From Bremia lactucae (taxonomy: Eukaryota; Oomycota; Peronosporomycetes; Peronosporales; Peronosporaceae): a stretch of DNA of 64,000 nucleotides. Below the pieces are notes generated by a model. That model searched no databases, had not been told where the DNA came from, and saw nothing but the letters and a program-made list of their open reading frames with translations. The translations under genes were made by a program, and so were the position numbers. The stretch lies in assembly GCF_004359215.1 (NCBI RefSeq), contig NW_027152031.1, positions 765,890-829,889 of the forward strand. Direction: 5' to 3'. Shown here in pieces: positions 22,984 to 35,367 of the stretch (its first letter is position 1; the number at the start of each line of letters is the position of its first letter).

Positions 22984-25067
22984 AAAACACTATCAGATTT
23001 CAGTCAGTGATTTGCGCAAATAGCACTTTTGTTGCCTAGCAAAGGTGGATTCATGACCAAAATTTTGCTAGGAATATTGCGCGTTGCGCCTAAGGTCTTA
23101 GACCTCCAGTCTCTCCATGGCTCATGGCGTTCGCCATCTAACCAGACCATACCAAAGATAAGATCATATCTCGAAACCAAATCAAGGACCAGACAGCGTT
23201 CCACACTGTCAAAGTTCAGAAACTTCATAGAACTTTAGGACCGTGACACGAGTCCCACTTGCTAAGCGAACAGTGATTGTATCACTTTCATGAGCTTTAA
23301 GCGCCCCAACATATTGTTTATTTCCCTCAAGGGAAAGACGTCGAGCATAATTGCAAGACGCCCCTGAGTCATTTAAAATTGACCGTGGCTTATCAAAGCC
23401 CGTCACAGTCGCCAAAGCGATTAACAAGCCAGGCTCGTATTCACGCCCCCACTACACACCGAGCTAATTGAGGCAAGTTCATGTTTAATCTTACCCTATA
23501 GAGGCTCAAAAGAGCTAGGTCTTCCCCAGTAGGGCGCCCCGCACCAACTGGTTATCGACATTTCCTCGCACCGTACCAGATTTCTGGTATAGGTCGGTGC
23601 TCTTTCGAGCTTTACGCATATTACGTAGAGGACAGACCGGATGTATATGTTTCGTGCTTCCACACAAAACATATACGGATGTTCGTATGCTGTTCTGCAG
23701 CTTAAAGTGCTTATTCTCCTTCTCAACGAGGCTTAAACCCATGGGTTCCGGTCTATTAGACGGAACCCATGTGCTCGAAGAGCTTATGCGGTAAACAGGC
23801 GTGCTAACACGAGCAGACTTAAAGTCGAACTCAGCGCGTAGCGCTATGGCAACTGCCTCTTCAAAAGTAGCAGGATGGGATCAGAAAAATTCCGTCCGGG
23901 CAACGCCTTAATTGAGACTACTCATTAAGACTGCTACGACAGTTGCTTCTTACACCGGGTCTTAATGCATCGATACAAGGAGAGTTCTTAACACCTGGAC
24001 ATAGTCTTCTAGGGTTCGTCTACACTGACAAGTCGCTATGGGCCTTGATCGCATGCGAATTGCTTGATCAGGCGGTGCAAATATGCTGGTCATTTGCTGT
24101 TTCAGCGAATCCCATGAGTGAAAGCGTCGTTTATAGACGTATGCACGATCGTGCCCATTCCATGGCTCGACCACCGAGCTTGGAAATGGCCATGGCCACC
24201 TTTTGCCGCTCTATTAGGAAAAAGGCAAAGTCAATTGACATCTCCATCTGCTTGATCCAAAAAGGGAGTTCTTCTCCCTCGTTACCCTGAAATATCTTAA
24301 TATTGACAACAAGAGGGCGGCCCTTAGGCTCTGAATCAGGTACAGAAATGTACCAAGTTGGTACAGATGCCACCAAGTGGTCCTGGACCTGTCCAATAAG
24401 AGAGGACTTGTAACGCTTAAAGGCTTCAAGCCTTGCGTCCAGAACCTCTGGTCCCTAGGACATGATGAACTCAATGTGTTCAAGCCCAAACAAGGTTTTG
24501 AGCATCTCAAACGCTGCTCGTTTCGCTTTGAAAAAATGGAAACTTTTAATTATATTATAGGCTCAGTCTTAAAAACACTCAGGCATAGCGGAGCTACCTT
24601 GATTCGTAAGTCAGAGGAAGACTTATTGACTCAAAGAGTAACTTAGTACTATGGAATTAAAAGGTTTAACAACTCCATGAGTCGTGCAAGCCATTAAAGC
24701 TTAGTGAACCCTAGTTCAAGGGATTCAGGGGTTCGTAGAACCAAGTGGCAACTAGTACCCGAGAGTATATACCTTAGAAAGGATTATTTCTCTCACAGAT
24801 CAATGCGCAAGCCTTAGGAAGGCACTAGACGCTTTCAGATCAAAAGGGGAACTAACTTTATTTACTTAATTATATTTAAAACATTACCCTAGCTAATTTA
24901 AACAAATTTCGGCCGTCAGATTTTGATCTCGCGTCTTCCACAAATAATACCCATAAAAAATGGGATTTTAGTAATTACCTAATTTAAATAGAAAAAAGTG
25001 TATTTTACTCATACAATAAATGTACCACAACAACAACTGTTCACCAACCGATGTGTGCCCCAGTACA
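22984..25067 (-). mobile_element. Family A copy A3: 5' LTR, gag and protease, truncated
   Basis: From right to left: LTR 24584-25067; gag (24510-23800) with [36 protein letters not shown] and SLKQQMTSIFAPPDQAIRM; a zinc-knuckle zone (about 23740-23500); protease with NDSGASCNYARRLSL, so the DSGA catalytic motif is present (23427-23209); and the following RYDLIFGMVWLDG. It ends at about 22984 where the family C LTR was inserted or recombined. Frames are broken. Confidence 0.8.
24584..25067 (-). repeat. Family A LTR (5' LTR of A3)
   Basis: The plus strand runs from TAGCGGAGCTACC to TGTGTGCCCCAGTACA and matches the reverse complement of the LTR at 25283-25768. Confidence 0.8.
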
Positions 25068-25282
25068 GCTAGATGAAGGAAGCACGTATAAGTGGGTTCG
25101 ACAAAGGTTATCTGCGTTCCGTTTCGGACGGTCCACTGCGTTTCTGTTTTTTACGATCATTATTCGGACTGGAAGATCGATATGGCAGGTTCCGCCAAGG
25201 GAAAACTTTTCGTGAGTTGCTAGGAATTTCTATTACGTAAGCATAACCAAATAATGCTGAGGAATGCAAAATTCGTTAAAAT
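25068..25282. other. Spacer between two opposed family A LTRs, with a family D-like scrap
   Basis: Bases 25105-25142 (TGCGTTCCGTTTCGGACGGT) resemble the family D integrase tail at 62195-62222. The rest is unassigned. Confidence 0.45.
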
Positions 25283-25768
25283 TGTAATGGGGCACACATC
25301 GGTTGGAGAACCGTTGTTGTGGTACATTTACTTTATGGGTAAAATACCCTTTTATCTAATCTTAAAATAGTTAGTTACTTAAATCCCATTTATTATGGGT
25401 AACATATGTGGTCGCCGCCAGATATAAATCTGGCGTCCAAAAATCTATTTTAATTAGCTAGGGTAAGGGTTTCGGATTTGAATGATTAAATAAAGTGCAG
25501 TTCCCCTTTTGATCTTAAAGCGTTAAGTGCCTTTCTAAGGCTTGCGCATTGATCTGTAAGAGATAGAAGCCTTGCAAAGGTATTGCCTCTTGGGCACTAG
25601 TTGCTACTTGGTTCTACAAACTCCTGAATCCCTTGAACTAGGATTCCTTAAGCTTTAATAGCTTATACGACTCCCTGAGTTGTTAAACCCATTAGTTTAA
25701 TAGAACTAAGTGACTTTCTGAGTCTGAAAGATTTCCTCTGACTTTAGGAGCGAGGTAGCTCCGCTACA
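25283..25768 (+). repeat. Family A 5' LTR (reference copy, 486 bp)
   Basis: It runs TGTAATGGGGCACACATCGG ... GAGGTAGCTCCGCTACA. Near-copies occur at 10327, 24584, 34906, 51912 and 58811. Confidence 0.9.
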
Positions 25769-25787
25769 CCAGGTAGCACGTGTAGTC
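25769..25787 (+). promoter_or_regulatory. Putative primer-binding site
   Basis: CCAGGTAGCACGTGTAGTC follows the LTR. The same place reads CTCGGTAGCACTCGTAGTC in A2 and TCTGGTAGCACTAGTAGTC in B, and CTTGGTAGCACTCG in family C. The shared form TGGTAGCACTCG would pair with a tRNA ending CGAGTGCTACCA. The tRNA was not identified. Confidence 0.55.
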
Positions 25788-25827
25788 AATCTACGCCAAA
25801 GTCTTTGCAAGACTAAACCCTCACGAA

Positions 25828-26860
25828 ATGGAAGAGGTTTCAGAATTGTCAGAAGGGCAACGCGCCGCTTATGACAAGCTCAAAACCTTATTCGGCTTGA
25901 GCACGTGAAATTTATTATCTCCCAGGGACCAGAGGTCCTGCATGCAAGGCTTGAAGCCTTCATACGGTATGAATCCTCCCTGATCGGTCAGGTACAGGAC
26001 ACTTAGCGGCATCTATGCCAACCCGGTACATATCTGTACATGACTCAGAGCTGAGGGCTCGCTCTCGAACTGTAAATGTGAAGATATTTAAGGGGAAAGA
26101 GGGAGAAAATCTTCCTTTTTGGATTAAGCAGATGGAAATGTCCATTGATTCCGCCTTGTTCTTCACAGAACGGCAAAAGGTGGCTATGGTCATTTCCAAA
26201 CTTGGAGGTAGAGCCATGGAGTGAGCACTATCGTGCAGCACGTCAATAAACGACGCTTTTCCCTCATGGGATTCGCTGAAACAGCAAATGACGAGCATGT
26301 CTGCACCGCCTGATCAGGCTTTTCGCATGCGAGCACGGCTCCTAGCGACTCGATAGGGTAAAAGAACCCTAGGGGACTTTGTCCAGGAGTGGAGAACTCT
26401 CATTGCATCTATGCATCAAGACCCGGTGCAAGAAGCAATTGTAGTGGCCATCTTTATGGGGGGTCTCAATGAGGGCGTCGCCCGGACGGAATTGTTCCGA
26501 TCTAATCCGGCTACGTTCGAAAAGGCAGTTGCCATAGCGCTACGCGCCGAGTTTGACTTTAAGTCTGCTCGCGTTAGCACGCCTGTCTATCGAACAAGCT
26601 CTTCGAGCACATGGGTTCCGTCTAATAGAGCGGAATCCATGGATTTAAGCCTCGTTGAGGAAGGAGAAGAGGCTCATCAAGCTGTGGAACAGCATAAGAC
26701 CATCCGTTGATGTTATATGTGCGGAAGCACGAAATATTTACGCCCTGCCTGCCTTCGAAATTCGCGTAAAGCTCGAAAGAGCTCCAACTCCGACCTAAAC
26801 CTGAGATCTGGTTCGGTGCGAGAAAACGTCAATACCCAGTAGGTGCGGGGCACCCTACTC
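25828..26860 (+). pseudogene. Family A gag (copy A), broken
   Basis: It starts MEEVSELSEGQRAAYDKLKT at 25828. Recognisable gag blocks include [20 protein letters not shown] (26015-26224) and DPVQEAIVVAIFMGGLNEGV (26411-26710). A zinc knuckle of the CX2CX4HX4C type is degraded here to CYMCGSTKYLRPAC after a stop. Capsid/nucleocapsid function is by family. Confidence 0.75.
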
Positions 26861-26929
26861 GGGAAGACCTAGGCTCTATTGAACTTCAAGGAGGTGAGAA
26901 TAAATAGAACCTAGCCCCAGTAGGTCGGT

Positions 26930-28070
26930 GCTCAATGGCACGGGGCGAGAGTACAAGCCTGGCTTGCTAGTCGCTTAAGCGACTGTAAAGGGCTTTGATA
27001 AGCCGTGTCTTGCAATTATGCTCTACGCCTTTCCCTTGAAGGAAGTCAACAATACGTTGAGGCGCTTAAAGCGGATGAAGGTGATACAATCACTGTTCGG
27101 TTAGCGACTGGGACTCGTATCACTGTTCCCAAAGTTCCATTGAACTTAGGTATAAAGTTTGGACTTTGACAGTATGGAACGCTATCTCGTCCTTGATTTG
27201 GATTCGAGATATGATCTCATCCTTGGTATGGCCTGGTTAGAATACCATGAGCCATGGATCGATGGGAGGTCTAAGGCCTTAGGTGCCACGCGCAATGTTC
27301 CTAGCAAAGTTTTGGAGAGGTATGAACCCACCTTTGCTAGCCAACAAAAGCGCTATTGGCGCGGATCTTTGAATGAGTCTGTCAAAGTTTTAGACATTGG
27401 CATGTCTGAGTTAGTAAACTCTTATGTCAAAAACATTAATTCTGAGCCCGACTCAGCAGAAATAAGTGGAACGGCACGTACTCTGTCGAGTGACACTCGT
27501 TATAATTACGATTCACTAAATGCTGAAAGCATTGTTGGCCTAAGGCCGAATCATCAAGGGTGCAATATCCCTGAGATACGTGGAGTGGCACGTCTAAGTC
27601 CACCGAGTATGGTCGGCCGAGGTGGCATCATACTAAGTGTCAATAGTGACACTATTAACACTTCGCCAGGGCATTTTGGGTCAAACCCTCCTAATGCACG
27701 TGAAGCGACACGTAAACGTTCGCTGGATAAGGAAGTTGAGTTACCCAACGCCTTGTCGGATGTCAAATTAGACACCATGTCTTGTATAGAACCAATACAG
27801 GCTGAAAAATCCGGGGACGTGAAGGTCTCGGTCTCGAAGAGGCGTATTGCCTCCACTCCAAGACAGGATGGACACGAAGCGTGTATATCGCAATTACATA
27901 CGCTTGTAAATGAAGGAACCGGGAACATTGAGGGGGAAGTTAGCCTTGCGGCAACCCCTTCGTTACATGCTCTTTTAGAGCTAGACGAAATGTCTATTGA
28001 TGAGTGCGGCCGAGCCTTAAAGCTGGCGACTTATCTGAGATGGTGGTCATTCGACCAACAACTGAGTTAA
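26930..28070 (+). pseudogene. Family A protease remnant and protease-RT linker (copy A)
   Basis: Compared with B, the sequence at about 27010 lacks about 25 nt that carry the DSGA catalytic motif, so the protease is dead in this copy. From 27159 a frame is open to 28070: [20 protein letters not shown] (end of protease), then a long hydrophilic linker with Ser/Asp-rich repeats. The part from 27956 on belongs to the block that appears identical to copy B. Confidence 0.7.
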
Positions 28071-28176
28071 ACTCATCGTCACTTCTAGACGAAGCTGTCC
28101 TGGATGACACAAAAGCTGCACTTAGTGCGCGAAATGGGTCATCAATCCTTAATGATCCTACGGTCCCTTTTATTCC

Positions 28177-29500
28177 TTGATTAAGGAATTCCACGATGTG
28201 GTATGTAATAATCCACCATCTGTTTTACCTCCGGATAGAAATGTTCGTCATGAAATTGACTGGTTCCGGGAACCAAATACTGTGTCACAAGACAATGGCC
28301 TTTACCAAGGGAGCAGTGTGACGTCATTAAAGATTTCTTCCGTGCGAAGCACGAGGCTGGAATGGTACAAGAGAGCAAATCTCCTCATTCGACACCGATA
28401 TTTTGTGTCAAAAAGCCAAATGGTAAATGGCGCATTGTACATGCTTATAATAAGCTTAATGTTGTTACTATACCAGCACGACCCCCCATCCCCAGAAAGG
28501 ATGTTTTTCAGAACAATATGGTGGAATATACAATGCGCAGTGCACTTGACATAGTCGACGGTTACTACCAATTGCTCATGCGAGCTAGCGATATCCCACT
28601 TACAGCGGTTAGCACCCCAAGCGGTATGTTATGGGAGTGGTTGGTTATGCCACAAGGGCTGTCCAACGCCCCGGCAACATTTAATCGTCTAGTGACGCAA
28701 CTGTTTCGCCCTCATCGAGGTTATGCACAGACTTATTTCAATGACATTTTTGTCCCTAGTCGTGTGGAGCAGGATCGGTCGGATATGGAAAACCATTTAG
28801 ACCATTTGCGAGCGTGCTCGAGTGCATGCGCACAAACAAATTGTATGCCGATGCATCTAAATGCATTTTCGGCGCATACGAAATTCCTTTATTAGGATAC
28901 TTCGTTGGAAAGCGAGGCCTTAGAGCGAATCCCGCTAAGGTAAAGCCATAGTAGATTGGCCGGTTCCTAAAAACCAAAAGGATTTGCGCAAGTGGTTGGG
29001 TCTCGCCAATTATTTACACAAATATAGCGAAAATTACGCTGATATGGCAAGGCCATTATCTAATCTCCTTATAAAGGATACAGAATGGTGCTGGACTAGC
29101 ACCGAAAATAATGTTTTTCGAGCAGCTAAGGATTGTTTTATCCATGCCCGATTCTGGCACTGCCAAACTAAAATTGGTCTTTCAGTGTCGTCTGTGACGC
29201 ATCGGATTTTACCATTGCTAGTGATCTGTTACAAACAGATGTTGATGAACATGAACGTATTATTGCGTTCGAGTCTAAAGAGCTTAAAGCTGCGGAAAAG
29301 AACTACCCAGTTCATGACAAAGAGTTACTTGCTATGAAGTATGCTCTCGTCAAATTTCAAGTTCATCTGCTCGGCTCTAAGCTATACAGATCACGCGTCA
29401 TTACGCACGGCGACTAAGTCGCCCCACTCTTACAGAGAATGGCCCGATGGCTATCCTTTTTCGCGGAATACAACTTCGCGGTGAAAATATAAGCCCGGCA
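28177..29500 (+). pseudogene. Family A reverse transcriptase and RNase H (copy A)
   Basis: RT blocks: ESKSPHSTPIFCVKKPNGKW, RIVHAYNKLNVVTIPA, IPLTAVSTPSGMLWEWLVMP and QGLSNAPATFNRLV. The catalytic box reads YFNDIFVPS, so the first of the two aspartates of Y-x-DD is Asn. A frame break follows at 28895. RNase H/connection pieces (28984-29337, KWLGLANYLHKYSENYADMA) and the TDHA-like area (about 29380, mutated) are recognisable. Every one of these lesions is also present at the matching position in B (offset 26,284). Confidence 0.85.
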
Positions 29501-29511
29501 AGCAAAATGCT

Positions 29512-30720
29512 TTGGCCGATGCGTTATCATGCAGGCCGGATTATGAGCTTTCTCATTTAACGACCATCTTGTCGCCTATTCCTGAATTAATCCGTTCGGC
29601 TTACGCCAAGGATGAAAAGTGTGTAGCTCTGCTACGAGCTTTAAAGAACTCTGACTCGGGTTTTAAATTGCCGGCACGTTTGCGCGCAAGGTTATGTCGA
29701 TTGTTTATCGATAAAGACCTATTGCTTTATTGCGCGGACGCTGTGGATCCTCCACCTGTCGTTGTTCCTCATGTTGAGAATTTAAAGTACCGAATCTTCT
29801 ATGAGGCACGATACAGTCCTTGGTGGTCATCTCGGTAGAGAAATGACCTACGGCTCTGTAAGGCAGATTTATTGGTGGCTCAAACTTTATAAATGGGTCA
29901 GCACATAGGTTCGCACGTGCGAAACTTGCCAACGGGTTAAGCCCTCGGCGCATGCTGCTGCGTCACTGGCAAGTCTGTCCGTACCCATAGGGTGTTGGAA
30001 GTCCATTAGTATGGATTTGTTTTCGGTCCACCGAAAGATTCGACCAGTAACACCGGCATAGTTGTCTTTGTTGACCGATTGAGCTAAATGGCACACTTAG
30101 CGGCCGTGCCGGATACTATTGATGGTGAAGGTACAGCAAGGCTGTTCATCGATCGTGTATTTCGACAGCACGGTTTGCCAGTGGCAAACGTTTCTGATCG
30201 GGACCCCCGTTTCACGGGTAAATTCTGGCAATCGATTTCCGAGTGCTGGGTACCAGATTGGATATGTCCACTGCAGACCATTCGCAGACCGATGGTCAAA
30301 CTGAACGTGTCAATTGCGTCATTAAAAACATTTTACGCAGTGTGTGTGTTCCAACACCAAAGCACTGGAGCTCAATGCTTCCAGTGGGATAATTTGCGTT
30401 AAATAACGCTGTCCATGCCTCTACAGGCTACACTCCGCTCTATGTCAACGGCCTCACCCACCCACGCGTTCCGTTAACGATACCACTGCGTGGCTTAGGG
30501 CTGGTAGGGGAGAATAAGCCGATGAGCTTGCTGATATTAGCCCTATTTACCATTTGGAAACAAGTAAGCGAGTTTATCGCAATACAATTTAGTGTCTTAA
30601 GACATGTACGTGACATGATGGCTGATAGCCAAGACAAACAAAAAGAAAAAGCATATGCCAAAAGCAGAAGCTGTATTAATGCTTATGTGGTCGGAGATTA
30701 CCTTTAATTAAAAGCTAAGA
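29512..30720 (+). pseudogene. Family A integrase, zinc-binding and catalytic core (copy A)
   Basis: The section begins NALADALSCRPDYELSHL-type sequence closing RNase H, then the H2C2 zinc-binding zone (29700-29950) with frameshifts, then core remnants around 30088-30400: HLAAVPDTIDGEGTARLFID and NVSDRDPRFTGKFW. The D-D-E core is interrupted by several indels. Confidence 0.7.
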
Positions 30721-30734
30721 ATTAACCTATTAAC

Positions 30735-31500
30735 TTGGTTTTCGCGATCTTCAAGACCAAATTGCGCCCGCGCTTTATTGGACAATTTACGGTCATGGCC
30801 AAGAAGACCCTAGCTTACACGCTTAACCTTCCTAGCAAGCTGCGTACACACCCAGTGTTCTACGTCGGCTTGCTTAAGCCATATCGGGATCCTTCCCACA
30901 TGGACTTAACGCGGTTGCGCCGAGACAGGCGGTTAAGCCGCAGATTTCTGCATCCTCACCAGGATGTCCAAATGGCCCTCTAAACGAGGTTGCTGATGTT
31001 CTAGCATCGAAAGAAGGTTTTGAACCGCCTCAAAAGTGCCCTCACCCGAGCAAGGCTCTCACGAAGAAGTTGCACTTCGTGCTCTTGAGCATCAAATGCT
31101 TCCATCCAGATTTCGGCCCCCTCCCGCGATGCTTAATGCGCGAGGGTACCTTCAGTTTCACGTGGAGAAACTTTTAAAGCGACGTCGTCGTAAGGGCCAA
31201 TACCAGTATCTGGTGAAGTGGCAGGGGTACCCCTCTTTTGAAAGCTCTTGGGAGTTTGAGGTACCTCTTCAGCAAGATTGCCCGTACGCCGTTGACGTTT
31301 TCGATCGCCAAGCTCAGAGTCAACTTGCGTCAAAGACGCTTTTCACCACTAGAAGTGGGATTAGGTGGATCTATAGCCTCAGTGCGGCTTTATCCATGGT
31401 TATACGGTCAATCGAAGCACTGAAATATCGGCTAGGCCTTTCCTCGTTTTGTGGCTTAAATGCCGGACGTAACAGGCCTTTGGTCTTAAGCTTGGCGTAA
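30735..31500 (+). CDS. Family A integrase C-terminal domain and chromodomain (copy A), broken
   Basis: KTKLRPRFIGQFTVMAKKTL and YTLNLPSKLRTHPVFYVGLL form the SH3-like integrase tail. A Pro/Gln-rich linker follows, then the chromodomain RRRRKGQYQYLVKWQGYPSF with ESSWEFEVPL, the aromatic cage positions expected for a chromovirus targeting module. One frameshift lies near 30985. The linker is the segment that encodes the coiled coil on the opposite strand. Confidence 0.8.
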
Positions 31501-31795
31501 TCAAAGCGAAGCTTCCGTTCCAAACGATTATCAGCCACGTCCAAGACTCTATTATTCCAAATACTGCGGAGGCGGCGGGCCTGATGGACGCAGTTCTCAA
31601 ATGAGACCTCGTTTTCGTTTTGACTTTTAATTCGTTTCGAAACAAACGATCGGAATTTCCCTCATTGAAGTCACCGAAGCCCCACGGGCCTGATCACGCA
31701 AATGCGTTAGATTCTTCGCGTCATTTCCTTTGGCGTAAGGTATTGCTCATGAAGAATATCGCGAGCAGCGAGCTCCTCCGACGTCCTGGCCGTGT
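31116..31795 (-). pseudogene. Antisense accessory gene of family A, remnant in copy A
   Basis: Minus-strand pieces correspond to the antisense gene of B: 31333-31133 (ELGDRKRQRRTGNLAEEVPQ, GIGPYDDVALKVSPRE) and 31645-31400 (KTRKGLADISVLRLTV). The N-terminal part is missing because the element is truncated at 31795. Confidence 0.45.
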
Positions 31796-34700
31796 GACCA
31801 AAAATGCATTTAGATGCATTAGCATACAATTTATCTGTGCGCATACACTCGAGCACTACTCGAAATGGTCTATATAATTTTTCACATCCTACCGACCCTG
31901 CCCCGCACGACTATGGACAAAAAATTCATCAAAATAAGTCTGTGCATAACCTCAATGAGGGCGGAACAGTTGCGTCACTAGACGATTAAATGTCGCCGGG
32001 GCGTTGGAAATCCCTTGTTGCATAACCAACCACTCCCATGGCATACTGCCTGAGTTGCGCTGTAAGCGAAATATCGCTAGCTCGCATGAGCAGTTGGTAA
32101 TAACCATCGACTACGTCAAGTGCACTGTACATTGTACATCCCACCACAATGTTCTGGAGAACATCCTTTCTAGGAATGGGGGTTTGTGCAGGTATAGTGA
32201 CAGCATAAGAAAAGCTTATTATAAGCAGTACAATGTGCCATTTGCCATTTGGCTTTCTGACTCAAAATGTCGGTGTCGAACGGGGAGATTTGCTTTGTCG
32301 TACCATTCCAGCCTCGTGCCTAGCTCGGAAAAATTGTCAATGTTGTCACACTGTTTCCTTGGTAAAGGCCACTGTCGTGTGACAGAGTATTTGTTTCCAG
32401 GGATTAAGTCAATTTCATGACGGACACCTCTATCCGGGGGTAAACAGATGGTATATTTGACAGATCACATCTTAAAATTCTTAATCAAGGAATAAAATGG
32501 ATCTGCGGATCTTTAAGGATTGATGATCCACTCCGCGCACTAAGTGCAGCTTCTGTGTCATCCAGGACAACTTCGTCCAGAAGTGACGATGAGTTTAACT
32601 TAATCGTTGGTCGACTGACCACCGTCTCAAGAAGCCGCCAGCCTTTAAGGCTCGACCGCACTCATCACTAGACATTTTGTCTTTCTCCAGAAGAGCATGT
32701 TACGAAGGGATTGCCGCAAGGCTCAATTCGCCCTCGATTTTACCGGTTACACCATTTACAAGCATATTCTATTCCTTACTCGTATCACTTTGTGAGGGTA
32801 TAGATACTTTGCATCTCGCCTGCCTTGGAGTAGAGACAATACGCCTCTTAGAGGCCGGCACATTCACGTCTTCAAATTTTCAGCCTGTATAAGATCTATA
32901 CCAGAGCTGGTGTCTACTTCGACATCCGACAAGGAGTTAGAAAACTCAGCTTCCTTGTCCACATGTCACTTCACGTGCATTAGAAGAGTTTGACACGAAA
33001 TGCCCTAGCGAACCGCCAATAGTGTCACTGCTGACACTCAGTATGGTGCCACCTCGGCCGAACAAACTCGGTGGACTTAGACTTGCCACTCCACGTTTCT
33101 CAGGGATATTACACCCTTGATGACTCGGTCTAAGGCCAACAGCTTTCAGCATTCATTGAGGCGTTTTTACAACGAGTGTCACTCGACGGAATACGTGCCG
33201 TTCCACTTAATTCTGTTGCGGGCTCAAACTTAATGTTTTCAACATTGGGTTTATTAACTTAGACATTCCAATGTCTAACCCACTGACAGATTTAGTCAGT
33301 CATTCGCACCAATAGCGTTTCTTGTTGCCTAGCAAAGGTGGGCTCATTACTCTTCGAAACTTTGCTAGGAACATTGCGTGTGACGCTTAAGGTTTTAGAC
33401 CTTCAATCGATCCATGGCTCTTGGCGTTCAAGCCAGGCCATACCAAGGATGAGATCATATCTCGAATCCAATCAAGGACGAGACCACGTTGCATACTGTC
33501 AAAGCCAAGAAACTTTATGCGTAAGTTCAAAGGAACTCTAGGAAGAGTGACACGAGCCCCAGTCGCTACGCGAACAGTGATTGAATTACTTTCATGCGCT
33601 TTAAGTCCTAAACGTATTGTTGACTTCTTACAATCAAAGACGTCGAGCATAATTGCAAGACGCTCCTGAGCAAATTAAAACTGACCATGGCTTATCAAAG
33701 TCCATTCACAGTCGCTTGAGCGACTAACAAGCCAGGCTTGTACTCACGTCCCGTGCCATTACGCAAAGAGCTAATTGGGGTTAGGTCATGTCTACTCTCA
33801 CCTCCGAGAGTTTTAATAGAGCCTAGGTCTTCCCCGGTTACTGGGTACCGACGTTTTTCGCACCGTACCAGATTTCTGGTATATGTCGGAATTGGTGCTC
33901 GTTCGAGCTTAACGAGTATTTAGTTGGGGACAGGCCAGACGTAAATTTTTCTTGCTTCCGCACATAAAACATCTAATGATTTCATGCTGTTCCACAGCTT
34001 GAAGTGCCTCTTCTCCTTCCTCAACAAGGCTTAGATCCATGGGTTCCGGTCTATTAGATGGTACCCATGTGCTCGAAGAGCTTGTTTGGTAAATAGGCGT
34101 GCTAACGCGAGCAGACTTAAAGTCGAACTCGGTGCGTAGCGCTATGGCAACTGCCTCTTCATAAGTAGCAGGATGAGATCGGATTAATTCCGTCCGGGCA
34201 ACGCGCCTTCATTGAGACCCCCCATAAAGATGGTTCCTACAATTGCTTCTTGCACCGGGTCTTGATGCGTAGATGCAATGAGAAATCTCAACTCCTGGAC
34301 AAAGTCTCCTAGGGTTCTTTTACCCTGTCGAGTCGCTAGGAGCCGTGCTCGCATGCGAAAAGCCTGATCAGGCGGTGCAAACATGCTGGTCATTTGCTGT
34401 TTCAGCGAATCCCATGAGGGAAAAGCGTCATTTATGGACGTGCTGCACGATAGTGCCCGCTCTACCTCCAAGTTTGGAAATAACCATAGCCACCTTTTGC
34501 CGTTCTGTTAAGAACAAGGCGGAATCAATGGACATTTCCATCTGCTCAATCCAAAAAGGGAGATTTTCTCCCTCTTTTCCCTCAAATGTCTTCACATTTA
34601 CATTTAGAGGGCGAGCCCTCGGCTCTGAGTCAGGTACAGAGATATACCGAGTTGGCATAGAAGCCGCAAAGTGGTCCTACCTGACCGACCAGGGAGGTTT

Positions 34701-35367
34701 CGTTCCGCATGAAGGCTTCAAGCCTTGCATTTAGGACCTCTGGTTCCTGGGAAATAATAAATTCCACGCGTTCAAGCTCGAATAAGGTTTTAGGCTTGTC
34801 ATAAGCGGCGCGTTGCGCTTCTGACAACTCTGGAACCTCTTCCATTTTCGTGATGGATTAGTTTTGTAAAGACTCAGGCGTAGATTGACTACGAGTGCTA
34901 CCGAGTGTAGCGGAGCTACCTCGTCCCTTAAGTCAGAGAAAGAATTTTAGCCTCAGAGAGCCTCTTCGTTCAATAGAACTATTGGGTTTAACAACTTAGG
35001 AATTCGTACAAGCTATTAGAGCTTAATGAATCCTAGTTCAAGGGTTCAGGGGTTCGTAGAACCAATGTATCTCAGAAAGGCTTCTATCTGTCACAGATCA
35101 ATGCGCAAGCCTTAAAAAGACACTAGACGCTTTAAGAACAAAAGGGGAACTCAACTTTTTTAATTAATTAAATCTTTAGACCTTACCGTACCTAATTTTA
35201 AGATAAATTTTGGTCGCCAGATAAAGATCTGGCGGCGACCACATTTGTTACCCATAATACAATGGGATTTTGATAATCAACTATTTTAAAGTAAAATAAA
35301 GGGTATTTTACCCACATAGTAAATGTACCACAACAACGGCTTTCCAACCAATGTGTGCCTCATTACA
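31796..35367 (-). mobile_element. Family A copy A2, inverted against copy A; 5' LTR through RT
   Basis: From right to left: LTR 34906-35367; gag from 34845 ([60 protein letters not shown]); protease (33650-33387, with the DSG aspartate apparently replaced, ICSGAS); linker; and RT (32460-31800, heavily mutated). It stops abruptly at 31796 within the RT and abuts copy A tail to tail. Confidence 0.8.
34906..35367 (-). repeat. Family A LTR (5' LTR of A2)
   Basis: It reads TGTAGCGGAGCTACC to TGTGCCTCATTACA. The outer end variant (TGTAATGAGGCACACATTGG on the minus strand) is shared with the 48-bp LTR stub at 51864-51911, as is the sequence beyond it. Confidence 0.8.

Larger units (their letters stand above)
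25283..31795 (+). mobile_element. Family A chromodomain Ty3/gypsy copy A, 5' LTR to near the 3' end
   Basis: Order: LTR 25283-25768, primer-binding-like site, gag, protease remnant, linker, RT, RNase H, integrase and chromodomain, plus a degenerate piece of the antisense gene. It lacks its 3' LTR. At about 31795 it meets the RT of A2 in the opposite orientation. All genes carry stops or frameshifts, so it cannot act on its own. Confidence 0.85.

Noticed and set aside
27554..27928. 124-codon minus-strand frame opposite the protease-RT linker of copy A (and its twin in B at 53790-54212)
   Set aside because: It mirrors the sense linker frame, has no start context or domain, and in B is open only because the sequences are close copies.
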